Source: Gelidibacter gilvus (GTDB lineage: Bacteria; Bacteroidota; Bacteroidia; Flavobacteriales; Flavobacteriaceae). From it: a DNA stretch of 64,000 nt. The notes beneath the pieces are model-generated. The model made no database searches. It saw only the letters and a list, made by a program, of their open reading frames with translations, and was not told the origin of the DNA. Every line of letters begins with the position of its first letter. Within the stretch, counting starts at the first letter, position 1. Made by a program: the position numbers and the translations under genes. The DNA is taken from assembly GCF_004115975.1 (NCBI RefSeq), contig NZ_SDDZ01000007.1, positions 62,001 through 126,000 of the forward strand. Direction: 5' to 3'. This document shows positions 9,563 to 18,731 of the stretch, in pieces.

Positions 9563-10232
9563 AATTTTCGTTTTCTATGGTTATAGTTGCTGTACATAGT
9601 TAATGTAATGTCGAGAATAAAAAATGTGGTTCCATTTTATTTTAGTTTCGATTTTTGACCATGATCATATTTTTTTTAATTGTTAGTATTTTCTTTTCTT
9701 TCGTAGGTACTTCAGACCTGAGGGACACAATAGAATTTTTATAGTATTGAAGAATGTGCATATAAAAAGAATGAAGCACATGAGGTTTTCTCTCGTCTTA
9801 TAATTCATTGGAATTTTAATGAAACTTATTTGAAATAAGCGGATTGAATTACCATCATTAATTAACCTTATATTATGTTAAATTATCAAAATTTTAACTA
9901 ATATAAGTAAATTCCTGCTTTCCACGGCCACTTGATTGTTAAAAATCAATGTTGGAAGAATAAAAACTTTTACAATTACCGATTTATCGTAGATGAATTT
10001 TCTATTAATATCAGTCCCAATCATAAAGCTTGCCGAGCATAACCCATATGTATAATATGTTTTATTTAATAAATTAATTTAATTTTAAAAACGGTTTCGA
10101 TTTCATTTTAAGTTGATTTGGAAGGTTTTTATCATTAAAAAAGTGCCTTCTCTATATGCTCAATCGGGTCATTATAAATCTACTGCGCAATTAGGGTGAT
10201 TAAAGCGTGGTTAATTTCATTATATTTAATCT
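9563..10232. promoter_or_regulatory. Divergent intergenic region upstream of susC
   Basis: 670 bases between susC (minus) and the endonuclease-like gene (plus), with no plausible gene. The first 40 bases upstream of susC resemble the leader of the other susC (57763-57800): both contain ATAATTTT, a TGGTTA block and TTGCTG. The shared ACCATGATCATATT element is at 9658-9671. A hairpin-forming stretch, GAAGG...CCTTC around TTTTTATCATTAAAAA, lies at 10121-10150. No complete TTTG/TAnnTTTG promoter was found in either direction. Confidence 0.4.
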
Positions 10233-11195
10233 ATGAATTCCATACACGACATACCACCTTCTGATGTCCAGGACAATTTAAATGTGTTAAAAGCTGATTT
10301 AGACTCAAAAATCCCATCTAAAAAATTAGATAAGAATCTTTTGATTGCCACATGGAATATTCGAGCGTTTGGAAATTTAACGCGCAAATGGAATTCGGAT
10401 GATGACGATTCACCTAAACGTGATCTGCATTCCGTTTTATGCATTGCTGAAATCATTAGTCGTTTTGACGTGATTGCCCTTCAGGAAGTGAAGGATAATA
10501 TTAGAGCCCTCAGAGATACTTTAAAAGTATTGGGAAAGAACTGGTCTTTTATTCTGACGGATGTCAACAAAGGGAAAGTCGGCAATGGCGAACGTATGGC
10601 CTACTTATTTGATACAAGAAGAGTACATTTGTCAGGATTGGCGGGCGAATTGGTTGTGCCCGAAGAATGGGGCGAAAATATTGGAGAACACGCCTTGTCC
10701 AAACAATTTGTGAGATCTCCTTATGCGGTAAGCTTTAGATCCAACCAACACACTTTCATCTTAGTGACCCTACACATTCTATACGGCAAAAATCCGCAAA
10801 GTCGTATTGAAGAACTGAGAGGGATTGCTAAATGGCTCTATAGTTGGGCAGGAAGTCTCAATGCCTACCATCAAGATTTTATCGCCTTGGGTGATTTTAA
10901 TATAGATGCACGTGGTGATCTATTGGAAGAAACATTTCTTTCCGAAGCTCTGTACATTCCTCCCCAACTCCAAAATAAGGACGTGACTCGATCTATCTTT
11001 AATACTACAAAATTCTACGATCAGATTGCCTGGTTCAACAGCCAAGGCAAGGGACCAAAACTATCCATGGAATTTTTAAGCGGTGGCAATTATGACTTTG
11101 TTCCTTATGCCCTTGCAAACCGTCAATTAACCAAGCAAAGTCTGTCCTGGCTGATTTCCGACCACTATAAGTTGTGGGTGGAATTTAAAGTGTGA
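10233..11195 (+). CDS. Endonuclease/exonuclease/phosphatase (EEP) family protein
   Basis: A 320-residue protein without a signal peptide. The EEP (DNase I-like) motifs are in order: LLIATWNIRAFG, VIALQEVKDN (metal-binding Glu), ILVTLHILYG, FIALGDFNIDA (catalytic Asp-Asn) and WLISDHYKLW (catalytic His of the SDH motif). The family hydrolyses phosphodiesters in DNA, RNA, lipids or small molecules; the substrate cannot be read from sequence. It is transcribed away from susC and followed 125 bases later by a dehydrogenase gene on the same strand. No link to fucose use is evident, so it probably just separates the two fucose blocks. Confidence 0.85.
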   Translation: MNSIHDIPPSDVQDNLNVLKADLDSKIPSKKLDKNLLIATWNIRAFGNLTRKWNSDDDDSPKRDLHSVLCIAEIISRFDVIALQEVKDNIRALRDTLKVLGKNWSFILTDVNKGKVGNGERMAYLFDTRRVHLSGLAGELVVPEEWGENIGEHALSKQFVRSPYAVSFRSNQHTFILVTLHILYGKNPQSRIEELRGIAKWLYSWAGSLNAYHQDFIALGDFNIDARGDLLEETFLSEALYIPPQLQNKDVTRSIFNTTKFYDQIAWFNSQGKGPKLSMEFLSGGNYDFVPYALANRQLTKQSLSWLISDHYKLWVEFKV

Positions 11196-11320
11196 TTTCT
11201 CGTTTCAAAAATCCGTCCTTTATCGATTAAAAGGCTAACGTTTTAAACCACTCCTCTAAAAACAGGAGCAATATCTATGGAATATTGTCGAAATTTGTAA
11301 TTACACTAAAATGTATTGAT

Positions 11321-12265
11321 ATGGATACCACCGATAAAATAGTCATTATTTGCGACCATGAAGAGACCATCGAGGATTGGAGAAAAGCCATAACCCATCA
11401 CGCACCAAACATTATGGTAGAAGCTTATCCCAACGACACTGAAAGAGAAAAAACACAATTTGTCTTAGTATTCCATCCTCCTGAAAACACGTTTCGAAAA
11501 TTTCCGAATCTCAAAGTTATTGCCTCAATGGCTGCGGGGATCAATCATATTACCAAGCATAACAAAGTCCCTAAAAACATAAGCGTTACCAAAGTCAACG
11601 ACCCCATGCATCACGATGATATGGCAGATTTCGTTTTGGCTCTATCTTTAAGTTATTTGAGACGCTTGCCATTGTATTTTCATCAAAAAACTCAAGCCTT
11701 GTGGAAGACGCATGCCTACCAACGTCCTGAAGAAACCACAATTGGCATTATGGGAATTGGCGCCATCGGAAAGGCTGTTGGGAACCTGATGTTAAAAAAC
11801 GATTTTAAAGTAACGGGGTGGTCCCGATCGAAAAAAGATATTGATCAGATTAAAACCTTCCACGGAAAAGATCAAAGAAACGAGTTTCTGCAAACTGCTG
11901 ATATTTTAGTCTGCACCTTGCCACTTACTAAAGACACAGAAAGCATTTTAAACAGCGAGGTGTTTAATAAATTACCCAAAGGCGCCTATCTTATCAATAT
12001 TGGACGGGGCAAACAACTTGTGGAAGCCGATTTATTGGAAGCTATTGACAACGGTCAACTTGCTGGAGCAGCCTTAGACGTGTTTCATGAGGAACCCTTG
12101 CCCAAGCAGCATCCTTTTTGGAGCCACAAAAGCATCTTGATCACGCCACATACCGCTGGGAGTGTCAGTCCCGAATCGGCAGTCAAAAAAATAATAGCTA
12201 ATTATAAGGCCATGAAAAACGGTGAACAACTTGTAGATGTTGTTGATATTGGAAAAGGGTATTGA
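11321..12265 (+). CDS. D-isomer-specific 2-hydroxyacid dehydrogenase (GhrA-like)
   Basis: A 314-residue NAD(P)-dependent dehydrogenase. The Rossmann motif GIMGIGAIGKAVG lies near residue 140; the catalytic Arg (INIGRG), Glu (DVFHEEP) and His (TPHTAG) are present in the usual order. The general layout resembles glyoxylate/hydroxypyruvate reductase A. The ATG at 11321 was preferred to an upstream TTG at 11285, because the family core starts right after MDTTDKIVIICDH. Substrates would be small 2-keto acids such as glyoxylate or hydroxypyruvate. It lies beside the lactate-producing fucose operon, but on the opposite strand and convergent with it, so a shared role is only a possibility. Confidence 0.82.
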   Translation: MDTTDKIVIICDHEETIEDWRKAITHHAPNIMVEAYPNDTEREKTQFVLVFHPPENTFRKFPNLKVIASMAAGINHITKHNKVPKNISVTKVNDPMHHDDMADFVLALSLSYLRRLPLYFHQKTQALWKTHAYQRPEETTIGIMGIGAIGKAVGNLMLKNDFKVTGWSRSKKDIDQIKTFHGKDQRNEFLQTADILVCTLPLTKDTESILNSEVFNKLPKGAYLINIGRGKQLVEADLLEAIDNGQLAGAALDVFHEEPLPKQHPFWSHKSILITPHTAGSVSPESAVKKIIANYKAMKNGEQLVDVVDIGKGY

Positions 12266-12431
12266 TTTAAGCCCATATTTTTATTGAGATCGATTATCAC
12301 TTAGAATACCGAACAGTTTCTATAGTGGGAAGGACTTAAGATAAGTTAGTGCCAAAAAACAACAATAGTTATCGCTGACGTCGCCAACACCAGAATTTGA
12401 GAATCTCATAGTTTCAATCTAGCAACTTTAA

Positions 12432-13580
12432 TTACTTCACCAAAAATCGAGGTAAATCTTCTACTTTTTCACAACAGACCTGTTCCATGACTTGCTGGAA
12501 TTCTCTCTTCATGAGTGAAATGGTATGGTTGCCACCTTCTTTCCCTAAAGCACCAACGCCATACATAAAACTGCGGCCCATAAAGGTAAATTCGGCGCCA
12601 CTTGCCATGGCTCTTGCAATATCCGGTCCGCCACGTAAACCTGAGTCGACCATGATTTTTATTTGATTCTTGAATTTTTCAGCCAAATGGGTCATGGGTA
12701 CAATTGACGATTGCCCAGCGTCCAATTGACGGCCGCCGTGATTGGAAACGATTAAGCCATCGACACCAAGACCAATAGCTTTTTCTGCATCCTCTTCACT
12801 CACCACGCCCTTAATCACCAATTTACCTTTCCATTGCTCTCTTATCGAGGCAATCCGATCTGTATTTAAGCGACCAGAAAAAGTAACATCCATCAACTCT
12901 CCCAGCTTCGTCATATTCAAGTCTTTGGGCATATACGGCTCCATAGTTTTAAAAGCAGGTTTGCCATGGATTAAGGTTTGAAGGGCCCAATCAGGTTTGG
13001 TAAACACTTCAAGAATATTTTTTAAACTCATTTTAGGCGGCATCGCCAAACCGTTTCTGATGTCACGAGGGCGAAATCCAAAAGTAGGCACATCGGCTAA
13101 GATCACCAAAACATTAGTGCCGGCGTTGGCCGCTCTATCCAACAGATCCCTCTTGATTTTTTCATCCGCAGGATGGTATAACTGAAACCATGATTGCCCT
13201 TCGGTAATTTCCGCAATCCGTTCAATGCTGGAAGTGGTCACCGTACTGAGGATAAAAGGGATGTTATGCGCAAAAGCAGCTTTGGCCAAAATCTCTGGAG
13301 AATTAGGCCACATGAGACCCTGAAGTCCGACGGGTGCAATTCCAAAAGGCGCATCGTAGGTATGCCCAAACAGTTCGGTCCTGGTATCCGACCTATCAAA
13401 CTTTGATAAGTAGTGCGGCATTAATTCCACTTTCTGAAGATCGGTGCGATTTTTATCTAAATTGATATCTTCATTGCAACCGCCATCCAAATACTCAAAA
13501 GCAAACTTTGGCATTTTTAACATGGCTCGGTTTCTTAAATCGGTTACAGAAGGATATTTTGGGTTTATTGTTATTTCCAT
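12432..13580 (-). CDS. lldD: FMN-dependent alpha-hydroxy acid dehydrogenase, probable L-lactate dehydrogenase
   Basis: A 382-residue member of the LldD / glycolate oxidase family. It shows FEYLDGGCNEDINL near the N-terminus, PVGLQGLMWP in the flavin site, the catalytic His281 in VSNHGGRQLD, and the FMN phosphate-binding block MVDSGLRGGPDIARAM. The enzyme oxidises L-2-hydroxy acids, typically L-lactate to pyruvate. It is the last gene of the fucose operon, 4 bases after the mutarotase. The fucose route in this operon ends in pyruvate plus L-lactate, so this enzyme would convert the second product to pyruvate as well. The choice of L-lactate over another 2-hydroxy acid is inferred from that context. 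Confidence 0.88.
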   Translation of the reverse strand: MEITINPKYPSVTDLRNRAMLKMPKFAFEYLDGGCNEDINLDKNRTDLQKVELMPHYLSKFDRSDTRTELFGHTYDAPFGIAPVGLQGLMWPNSPEILAKAAFAHNIPFILSTVTTSSIERIAEITEGQSWFQLYHPADEKIKRDLLDRAANAGTNVLVILADVPTFGFRPRDIRNGLAMPPKMSLKNILEVFTKPDWALQTLIHGKPAFKTMEPYMPKDLNMTKLGELMDVTFSGRLNTDRIASIREQWKGKLVIKGVVSEEDAEKAIGLGVDGLIVSNHGGRQLDAGQSSIVPMTHLAEKFKNQIKIMVDSGLRGGPDIARAMASGAEFTFMGRSFMYGVGALGKEGGNHTISLMKREFQQVMEQVCCEKVEDLPRFLVK

Positions 13581-13584
13581 GCGA

Positions 13585-13926
13585 TTAAGCTTTTAATTGA
13601 TATATCTGATCCATCAACAACCACTTTTCTCCAACTTTTGCCGTTGGAAGTGCTTGTTGGTATTTCCACATGAGGGCTTCCCATTCATGAACTTTTAGGT
13701 TGTTGGCATCCATTTCATCCTTCTTTTCAAAAGAAAAGGCCTCGTTAACCTCCATGATCATAAACAGTCGATTTTCAACCAAATATATCTCTAGAGCCAA
13801 AATCCCACTATCCTTAATGCTTTTGACAATTTCTGGCCACACGTTTTCATGATGCTTTTTATAGGCCAGAATCAGTTCGGGGTCATTTATTAAATCGAGT
13901 GCAAAACAGTGTCTATGCGTTTTCAT
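13585..13926 (-). CDS. L-fucose/L-rhamnose mutarotase (RhaM family)
   Basis: A 113-residue protein of the RhaM-type mutarotase family (DUF718): HRHCFALDLINDP at the start, the HHENVWPEIVKSIKDSGI block and the terminal KWLLMDQIYQL. These enzymes speed up the change between alpha and beta anomers of deoxy sugars. Its start overlaps the end of the FucP gene by 14 bases and it precedes the lactate dehydrogenase gene by 4, so translational coupling within the fucose operon is likely. It would provide the anomer used by the L-fucose dehydrogenase encoded at 15244-16023. RhaM proteins are named for rhamnose; fucose is assigned from the operon. Confidence 0.85.
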   Translation of the reverse strand: MKTHRHCFALDLINDPELILAYKKHHENVWPEIVKSIKDSGILALEIYLVENRLFMIMEVNEAFSFEKKDEMDANNLKVHEWEALMWKYQQALPTAKVGEKWLLMDQIYQLKA

Positions 13927-15244
13927 TGGTCATGGTTTTATATCCGAAAAGTGCCACCACCGCCAAACAGATCAGTGGGAGGATAAACGAAAAATTAACT
14001 TCAGGAATGTAGCCAAGGATTTTCGCATCGGCAAAACCCGGACCGCCTATATCTAAAATACTGCCTTGCAATACCGGCAATAAAGCACCACCTACAATGG
14101 CCATCACCAATCCGGCAGAACCAATTTTAGCTTCATCCCCCATATTATTTAAAGCAATCCCATAAATGGTTGGGAACATAATACTCATAAAAAGCGATGT
14201 TGCTACCAAGCTATACAAACCTATATGTCCGCCCACAAAAACAGTAATTAGGGTGGTTATGACGCCTCCCACTCCAAAAACAAACAATAATCTTGAAGGA
14301 CCAATTCGCTTCATCGAGAGCGTACCAAGCCATCTTCCTGAAAGAAACAACAGCATCGCGCCAACATTATACCAAGTGGCCGTGAGTTGTTCATTGATTG
14401 GTAATGACGCATTCAAATTATCAACATATTGAAAAATAAAGGTCCAACACATAATCTGTGCGCCTACATAAAACATTTGCGCCACCACGCCTGTAACGTA
14501 GGTTTTATTTTTTATTAAGATTTTAAAGGTTTTTGAAAGCGAGAGTTTTGAATGCTCTTCCACTTTTGGAAATTTCACCATCATAATCGCTACCATGATG
14601 ATCAAAACCAAAACTCCCAAAGCAATATACGGCACACTGATCACACCCAAATCGTTTTCCCGAATGGCAGCCATTTCTGAACTGGATAAGGCTTGGTAAG
14701 CTTCCTCTGTAAAGTCAACCGAACGCAAGGCATCAATGATAAATACCTGTGCGATGATCATTCCCGTTAAAGAACCTATCGGATTAAATGCCTGTGCCAA
14801 ATTGAGGCGTTGGGTTGCGGTTTCTTTGGGCCCCAATGCTAAAATCAACGGATTTGAAGTGGTTTCTAAAAATGCCAAACCGCAGGTCATCACCCAAAGG
14901 GAAATTAAGAAGTAATTGAAAGTCTCAAACTTCGCAGCAGGAAAAAACAAAAATGCACCTATGGCATAAAGCGATAGGCCTACAAGAATTCCCGATTTAT
15001 AACTGTATTTTCTAATGAATAATGCTGCTGGCAAGGCCATAAAGAAGTAGCCAAAATAAAAAGCAAACTGCACCAACGACGCTTGCGTATTCGAAAGTTC
15101 TGGCATTACCTTTTTAAATGCCGAAACCATCGGATTTGTAAGATCGTTGGCAATTCCCCAAAGTGCAAAGAGGGAAGTAATCAATATAAATGGCAATAAG
15201 ATGTTTCTGGAAACGAGCGGTTGTTTTATGGCGTTTTTCATCAT
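13913..15244 (-). CDS. fucP: L-fucose:H+ symporter FucP (major facilitator superfamily)
   Basis: A 443-residue inner-membrane protein with about 12 hydrophobic segments. The N-terminal half has the FucP pattern: SLFALWGIANDLTNPMV, QFAFYFGYFFMALPAA, a CGLAFLETTSNPLILALGP block and NLAQAFNPIGSLTG. It imports L-fucose with protons. The ATG shares one base with the stop codon of the preceding dehydrogenase gene (TAATG), a sign of coupled translation, and its end overlaps the mutarotase gene. Free fucose made by GH95 and GH29 outside the inner membrane would enter through it. Confidence 0.95.
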   Translation of the reverse strand: MMKNAIKQPLVSRNILLPFILITSLFALWGIANDLTNPMVSAFKKVMPELSNTQASLVQFAFYFGYFFMALPAALFIRKYSYKSGILVGLSLYAIGAFLFFPAAKFETFNYFLISLWVMTCGLAFLETTSNPLILALGPKETATQRLNLAQAFNPIGSLTGMIIAQVFIIDALRSVDFTEEAYQALSSSEMAAIRENDLGVISVPYIALGVLVLIIMVAIMMVKFPKVEEHSKLSLSKTFKILIKNKTYVTGVVAQMFYVGAQIMCWTFIFQYVDNLNASLPINEQLTATWYNVGAMLLFLSGRWLGTLSMKRIGPSRLLFVFGVGGVITTLITVFVGGHIGLYSLVATSLFMSIMFPTIYGIALNNMGDEAKIGSAGLVMAIVGGALLPVLQGSILDIGGPGFADAKILGYIPEVNFSFILPLICLAVVALFGYKTMTNENA

Positions 15245-16023
15245 TATAAAGAGCGGTCTAAATGTGTGTAACCTCCATCTACAAACAAGAGCTGTCCGGT
15301 GGTATGGCTTGAGACTTCAGATAACAAAAACGCAACGGTATTTGCAATTTCGATGTCGGTCGTCATTCTGTTTCCTAAAGGGATATGTTTGGTAATACTT
15401 GCTAATTTTTCTTCCGGATTTGGGAAGGTATCCAACCATTTCTTATATAATGGTGTGTAACATTCGGCAACAATAACGGCATTTACACGAATATTGTAGG
15501 GCAGTAATTCCACCGCCCACTCTCGGGTCAATGCATTTCTTGCACCATTTGCAGCAGCATAACCTGAAGTGCCACCTTGACCGGTAACCGATGTTTTGGA
15601 TCCAATATTAACAATTGCGCCTTTACTCTTTTTGAGCTCGGGCAACGCGTGATGCGCCATGGCATAATAATGGGCGACATTGCGTTGAATGGACATTATA
15701 AAATCGTCATAATTCCCGTTTTCAAGACCTATATTGTCGTTAACGCCGGCGTTGTTTACCAAACCATCAATACGACCGAATTCCTTGATCACACTATCCA
15801 TTGCGTTTTTACAGGCGACTTGATCTGTTAATTCTGCCAACGCGTAAAATGCTTGTCCGCCATTGTCTTTTATAGTGTTCACAGCCTTTATAACATCCTG
15901 CTCATTTCGACCTATAATTACAGGAATGGCGCCCTCTTGGACCAATACTTTGCAAATGCCATTGCCAATACCTTTTGAGCCGCCAGTAACAACAATCACT
16001 TTATCTTTTAGTTTTAAATCCAT
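15244..16023 (-). CDS. Short-chain dehydrogenase, probable L-fucose dehydrogenase
   Basis: A 259-residue classical SDR: cofactor motif VTGGSKGIGNGI (residues about 13-24), NNAGV, active-site Ser in the VNIGSKTSV block, and a catalytic YAAAN position in SGYAAANGARNA. It ends in GQLLFVDGGYTHLDR. In the known route an SDR oxidises L-fucose to L-fucono-1,5-lactone with NAD(P). Its place directly between the lactonase (4 bases upstream) and fucP supports that step. The other SDR of the operon (17953) lies next to the dehydratase and is the better candidate for the later oxidation; the division of labour between the two is inferred. Confidence 0.82.
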   Translation of the reverse strand: MDLKLKDKVIVVTGGSKGIGNGICKVLVQEGAIPVIIGRNEQDVIKAVNTIKDNGGQAFYALAELTDQVACKNAMDSVIKEFGRIDGLVNNAGVNDNIGLENGNYDDFIMSIQRNVAHYYAMAHHALPELKKSKGAIVNIGSKTSVTGQGGTSGYAAANGARNALTREWAVELLPYNIRVNAVIVAECYTPLYKKWLDTFPNPEEKLASITKHIPLGNRMTTDIEIANTVAFLLSEVSSHTTGQLLFVDGGYTHLDRSL

Positions 16024-16027
16024 AAGT

Positions 16028-16858
16028 TTAATCTTCTAAATGGTACCAAGTTTTGGCATTCAAGCCCATAATTTGCTGTTGTTCGGTTTCTGAAAATTTC
16101 GAAATATAATCTTCAACAAGCGCGATTGTTTCGGCATAAGTTCCCGCCAATAAACTCACGGGCCAGTCGCTTCCAAAAAGTGTTCTTTTGGTTCCGAAGG
16201 CATTAAAAATCACATCAAGATACGGTTGCATGGTAGTGTTATCCCAATCCTTCCAATTTGCTTCTGTAGTTAATCCTGATACTTTACAGGCTACATTTTC
16301 AAAACCTGCCAGTGTTTCCATCTGACTTTTCCACGTCTTTATTTTCCCGTCTTTGATATAGGGCTTTGCGCCATGGTCCACTATAAATTTTTGCCTCGGA
16401 AATGCCTCTACCAATTTAATGGCGTCTTCCAATTGATGTGGAAAAATTAAGATGTCATAAGTGAGATTGTATTTTTCCAATGCTGAAATACCCCGTTGAA
16501 AATCCTTGCGAAGCATAAAGCCATCGGGTTCTGCTTGAACAATATGCCGAAGCCCTTTTAGCTTTTTGTATTTTGAAAAATAGTTTATCCGCGCTTCGAT
16601 AGTGTCACTACACAAATCCACCCAACCGACAACTCCTTTAATAAAATCATGTTGATCTGCTAATTCCAATAAGAATGTGGTTTCCTTTTCTGAAGTGTCC
16701 GCTTGAACGGCAATACAACCATCCAGTTGTTGCTGTTGCAATAAAGGCTGTAGGTCTTCGGGCAAGAAATCGCGTTGGATTACGGACATGTCATCCGTAA
16801 TCCAAGCATCTCTTTGCGGATCAAATCCCCAAAAATGTTGATGTGTATCTATCCGCAT
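16028..16858 (-). CDS. Amidohydrolase-family L-fucono-lactonase
   Basis: A 276-residue protein of the COG3618 amidohydrolase group. It starts with RIDTHQHFWGF, carrying the metal-binding HxH, has GLRHIVQAEPDGF in the middle, a FIVDHGAKP metal ligand block, and the terminal GSDWPVSLL Asp. Members of this group include L-fuconolactone and L-rhamnonolactone hydrolases. It would open the lactone produced by the neighbouring dehydrogenase to L-fuconate. The start codon directly abuts the stop of the fumarylacetoacetase-like gene, so the genes are tightly coupled. Confidence 0.88.
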   Translation of the reverse strand: MRIDTHQHFWGFDPQRDAWITDDMSVIQRDFLPEDLQPLLQQQQLDGCIAVQADTSEKETTFLLELADQHDFIKGVVGWVDLCSDTIEARINYFSKYKKLKGLRHIVQAEPDGFMLRKDFQRGISALEKYNLTYDILIFPHQLEDAIKLVEAFPRQKFIVDHGAKPYIKDGKIKTWKSQMETLAGFENVACKVSGLTTEANWKDWDNTTMQPYLDVIFNAFGTKRTLFGSDWPVSLLAGTYAETIALVEDYISKFSETEQQQIMGLNAKTWYHLED

Positions 16859-17710
16859 TTATTTGTAGGCTACTGCTGTTTGTTCTTGGACGCCTAAACC
16901 TTCAATTCCTAAACGCATGACGTCTCCTGGTTTTAAATAGCGTGGAGGTTGAAACCCTAATCCTACACCAAATGGCGTTCCCGTTGAAATTACATCGCCT
17001 GGCAATAAGGTCATAAACTGGCTGATATAGGACACACAATGTTGGATATTAAAAATAAAATCTGAAGTCGATGAATCTTGCAAACGTTCGCCATTGACAT
17101 CCAACCACAGATTGAGATTGTTGGCATCTTTTATTTCATCCTTTGTGGCCATAAACGGTCCCAAAGGCGCAAAAGTATCACAACCTTTTCCTTTACACCA
17201 TTGGCCTTCTCTCTCAATTTGAAAAGCGCGTTCAGACACGTCATTATGCAAGACATAACCTGCAATATGATCGTCAGCTTCTTCTACAGATATGTAAGAT
17301 GCTTTCTTACCAATAACAATGGCCAACTCCACTTCCCAATCGGTTTTTACACTGTTTTTCGGAATGATGACATTGTCATTTGGACCTACAATAGCGGTTG
17401 TCGATTTAAAAAACAATACCGGTTCTGAAGGTATTTTGGCATTTGTTTCTTCGGCATGTTTCGCATAATTTAATCCAACACAGACCAATTTTGAAGGTCT
17501 GCCAATTGGCGATCCCAATCGTACGGCATCATCAACGTTTGGACAATTGGATTGGTTCGTTTTCAACCAGTCTTCCAAACGCTCCAAACCATTGGTTTCA
17601 AAGAATTTTTCGTTAAAATCTTCGCCAAAAGCACTAACATCGATACGTTTGTCTTCTAGTTGAAGTCCTGGTTTTTCTTGGCCTTCCGACCCAAATCTTA
17701 TGAGTTTCAT
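16859..17710 (-). CDS. Fumarylacetoacetate hydrolase family: 2,4-diketo-3-deoxy-L-fuconate hydrolase
   Basis: A 283-residue FAH-fold protein. The metal-binding E-x-E appears in DWEVELAIVIGKKA, preceded by LVCVGLNYAKHAEE and followed by GKGCDTFAPLGPF and STGTPFGVGLG. In the non-phosphorylating fucose route this family hydrolyses 2,4-diketo-3-deoxy-L-fuconate to pyruvate and L-lactate, the last carbon-carbon cleavage. Its position inside a complete set of route genes makes that assignment strong. Between its start and the next gene upstream lie 242 bases with a dispersed repeat, the only large gap in the operon. Confidence 0.88.
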   Translation of the reverse strand: MKLIRFGSEGQEKPGLQLEDKRIDVSAFGEDFNEKFFETNGLERLEDWLKTNQSNCPNVDDAVRLGSPIGRPSKLVCVGLNYAKHAEETNAKIPSEPVLFFKSTTAIVGPNDNVIIPKNSVKTDWEVELAIVIGKKASYISVEEADDHIAGYVLHNDVSERAFQIEREGQWCKGKGCDTFAPLGPFMATKDEIKDANNLNLWLDVNGERLQDSSTSDFIFNIQHCVSYISQFMTLLPGDVISTGTPFGVGLGFQPPRYLKPGDVMRLGIEGLGVQEQTAVAYK

Positions 17711-17796
17711 TTTTGATGTATTATTATTATTACTATTATTTAATTTTTTATTATTATTTTTTATTGGGCAGAAGATCTAAAAGATTGTTTTTCCGA

Positions 17797-17949
17797 AGAA
17801 ACCCCTCCGCCTTCGGCACCTCCCCTTGGAATAAGGGGAGGAAACCATTTCACAATACCATTTAATATTTGTTTAAATTTAAATATTTACAAACGATATT
17901 TCATTTTCACTCCCGTCTGAGCTCCTTCCCTTCGGGAAGAGTAGGATGG
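17797..17949. repeat. Dispersed intergenic repeat with two hairpins
   Basis: Within the operon gap, two GC-richer blocks stand out from AT-rich flanks. The first holds CCTCCCCTT-GGAAT-AAGGGGAGG (17819-17841, perfect 9-base arms) after CCTCCGCCTTCGGCACC. The second holds CTTCCC-TTC-GGGAAG within CTCCCGTCTGAGCTCC and ends in TAGGATGGG. The middle is AT-rich. The two-ended layout looks like a small non-coding mobile repeat of the kind scattered between genes in flavobacteria; that comparison is from memory and other copies are not present in this window. Confidence 0.5.
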
Positions 17950-17952
17950 GAA

Positions 17953-18729
17953 TCAGCCATTCAATTTTATAAATCCGCCATCTATTGGAAAATCGGTTCC
18001 CGTAATAAACGACGCTTCATCACTACATAAATACAATGCCAAATGGGCAATCTCTTCAGGTTTGCCCATACGTCCGATGGGTTGTGTTTTTGAGAGGTTT
18101 TCAAACATTTCCGCTTGATTGTCGGGGTAATTTTTGGCTATAAATCCGTCAACGAAAGGCGTGTGCACACGTGCCGGCGAAATGCAATTGCATCGGATCC
18201 CTTCTGCAACATAATCTTTTGCCACCGAATAGGTCATGGTCAAAACCGCGCCTTTAGTCATGGAATAGGCAAATCGATCAGAAATTCCGACTGAAGAAGC
18301 AATGGACGCCATATTGACGATCACTCCTTTTTTCTGCTTTTTAAAATGTGGGATGGCCGCCTTCATACCGTTGTAAACACCTTTGATATTGACGTTGTAC
18401 AAGCGATCTAAGTCATCAGAATTTGTATTTTCAATATTTCCGACATGTGCAATTCCTGCATTGTTCACCAAAATATCGATGGCATTGTTTTTAGCAATAG
18501 CGCTAAAAATATCTTCCACTTGTTCTTGATTGGACACATCACATTGATAAAAATTTGCCGAACCCTTATCGCTTTCAATTTCCGATACCGTTGTATTGCC
18601 GTTTTCTACATTGAAATCTAAAATACAAACATGTGCACCTTGTTTTGCAAATGTAGTGGCAATGGCTTTTCCTATTCCGCTACCGCCACCTGTGATGATG
18701 GCTGTTTTTCCTTTTAAACTGAATACCAT
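17953..18729 (-). CDS. Short-chain dehydrogenase, probable 2-keto-3-deoxy-L-fuconate dehydrogenase
   Basis: A 258-residue classical SDR with the cofactor motif ITGGGSGIGKAI, an Asp that favours NAD (CILDFNVENG), NNAGIAHVGN, the active-site Ser in VNMASIASS, and YSMTKGAV with the catalytic Tyr and Lys. It ends in the usual TDFPIDGGFIKL block. It begins 2 bases after the fuconate dehydratase gene, so it is the best candidate for oxidation of 2-keto-3-deoxy-L-fuconate to the 2,4-diketo acid cleaved by the FAH-family enzyme. Confidence 0.84.
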   Translation of the reverse strand: MVFSLKGKTAIITGGGSGIGKAIATTFAKQGAHVCILDFNVENGNTTVSEIESDKGSANFYQCDVSNQEQVEDIFSAIAKNNAIDILVNNAGIAHVGNIENTNSDDLDRLYNVNIKGVYNGMKAAIPHFKKQKKGVIVNMASIASSVGISDRFAYSMTKGAVLTMTYSVAKDYVAEGIRCNCISPARVHTPFVDGFIAKNYPDNQAEMFENLSKTQPIGRMGKPEEIAHLALYLCSDEASFITGTDFPIDGGFIKLNG

Positions 18730-18731
18730 AA

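Noticed and set aside
9613-9640. Antisense-RNA terminator upstream of the fucose susC like that at 57817-57852
   Set aside because: Only a weak AT-rich 6-pair stem without a proper T-run; no -7 box at the matching place.
11285-11320. TTG start for the 2-hydroxyacid dehydrogenase
   Set aside because: The family core begins at MDTTDKIV (11321); the upstream 12 residues have no support.
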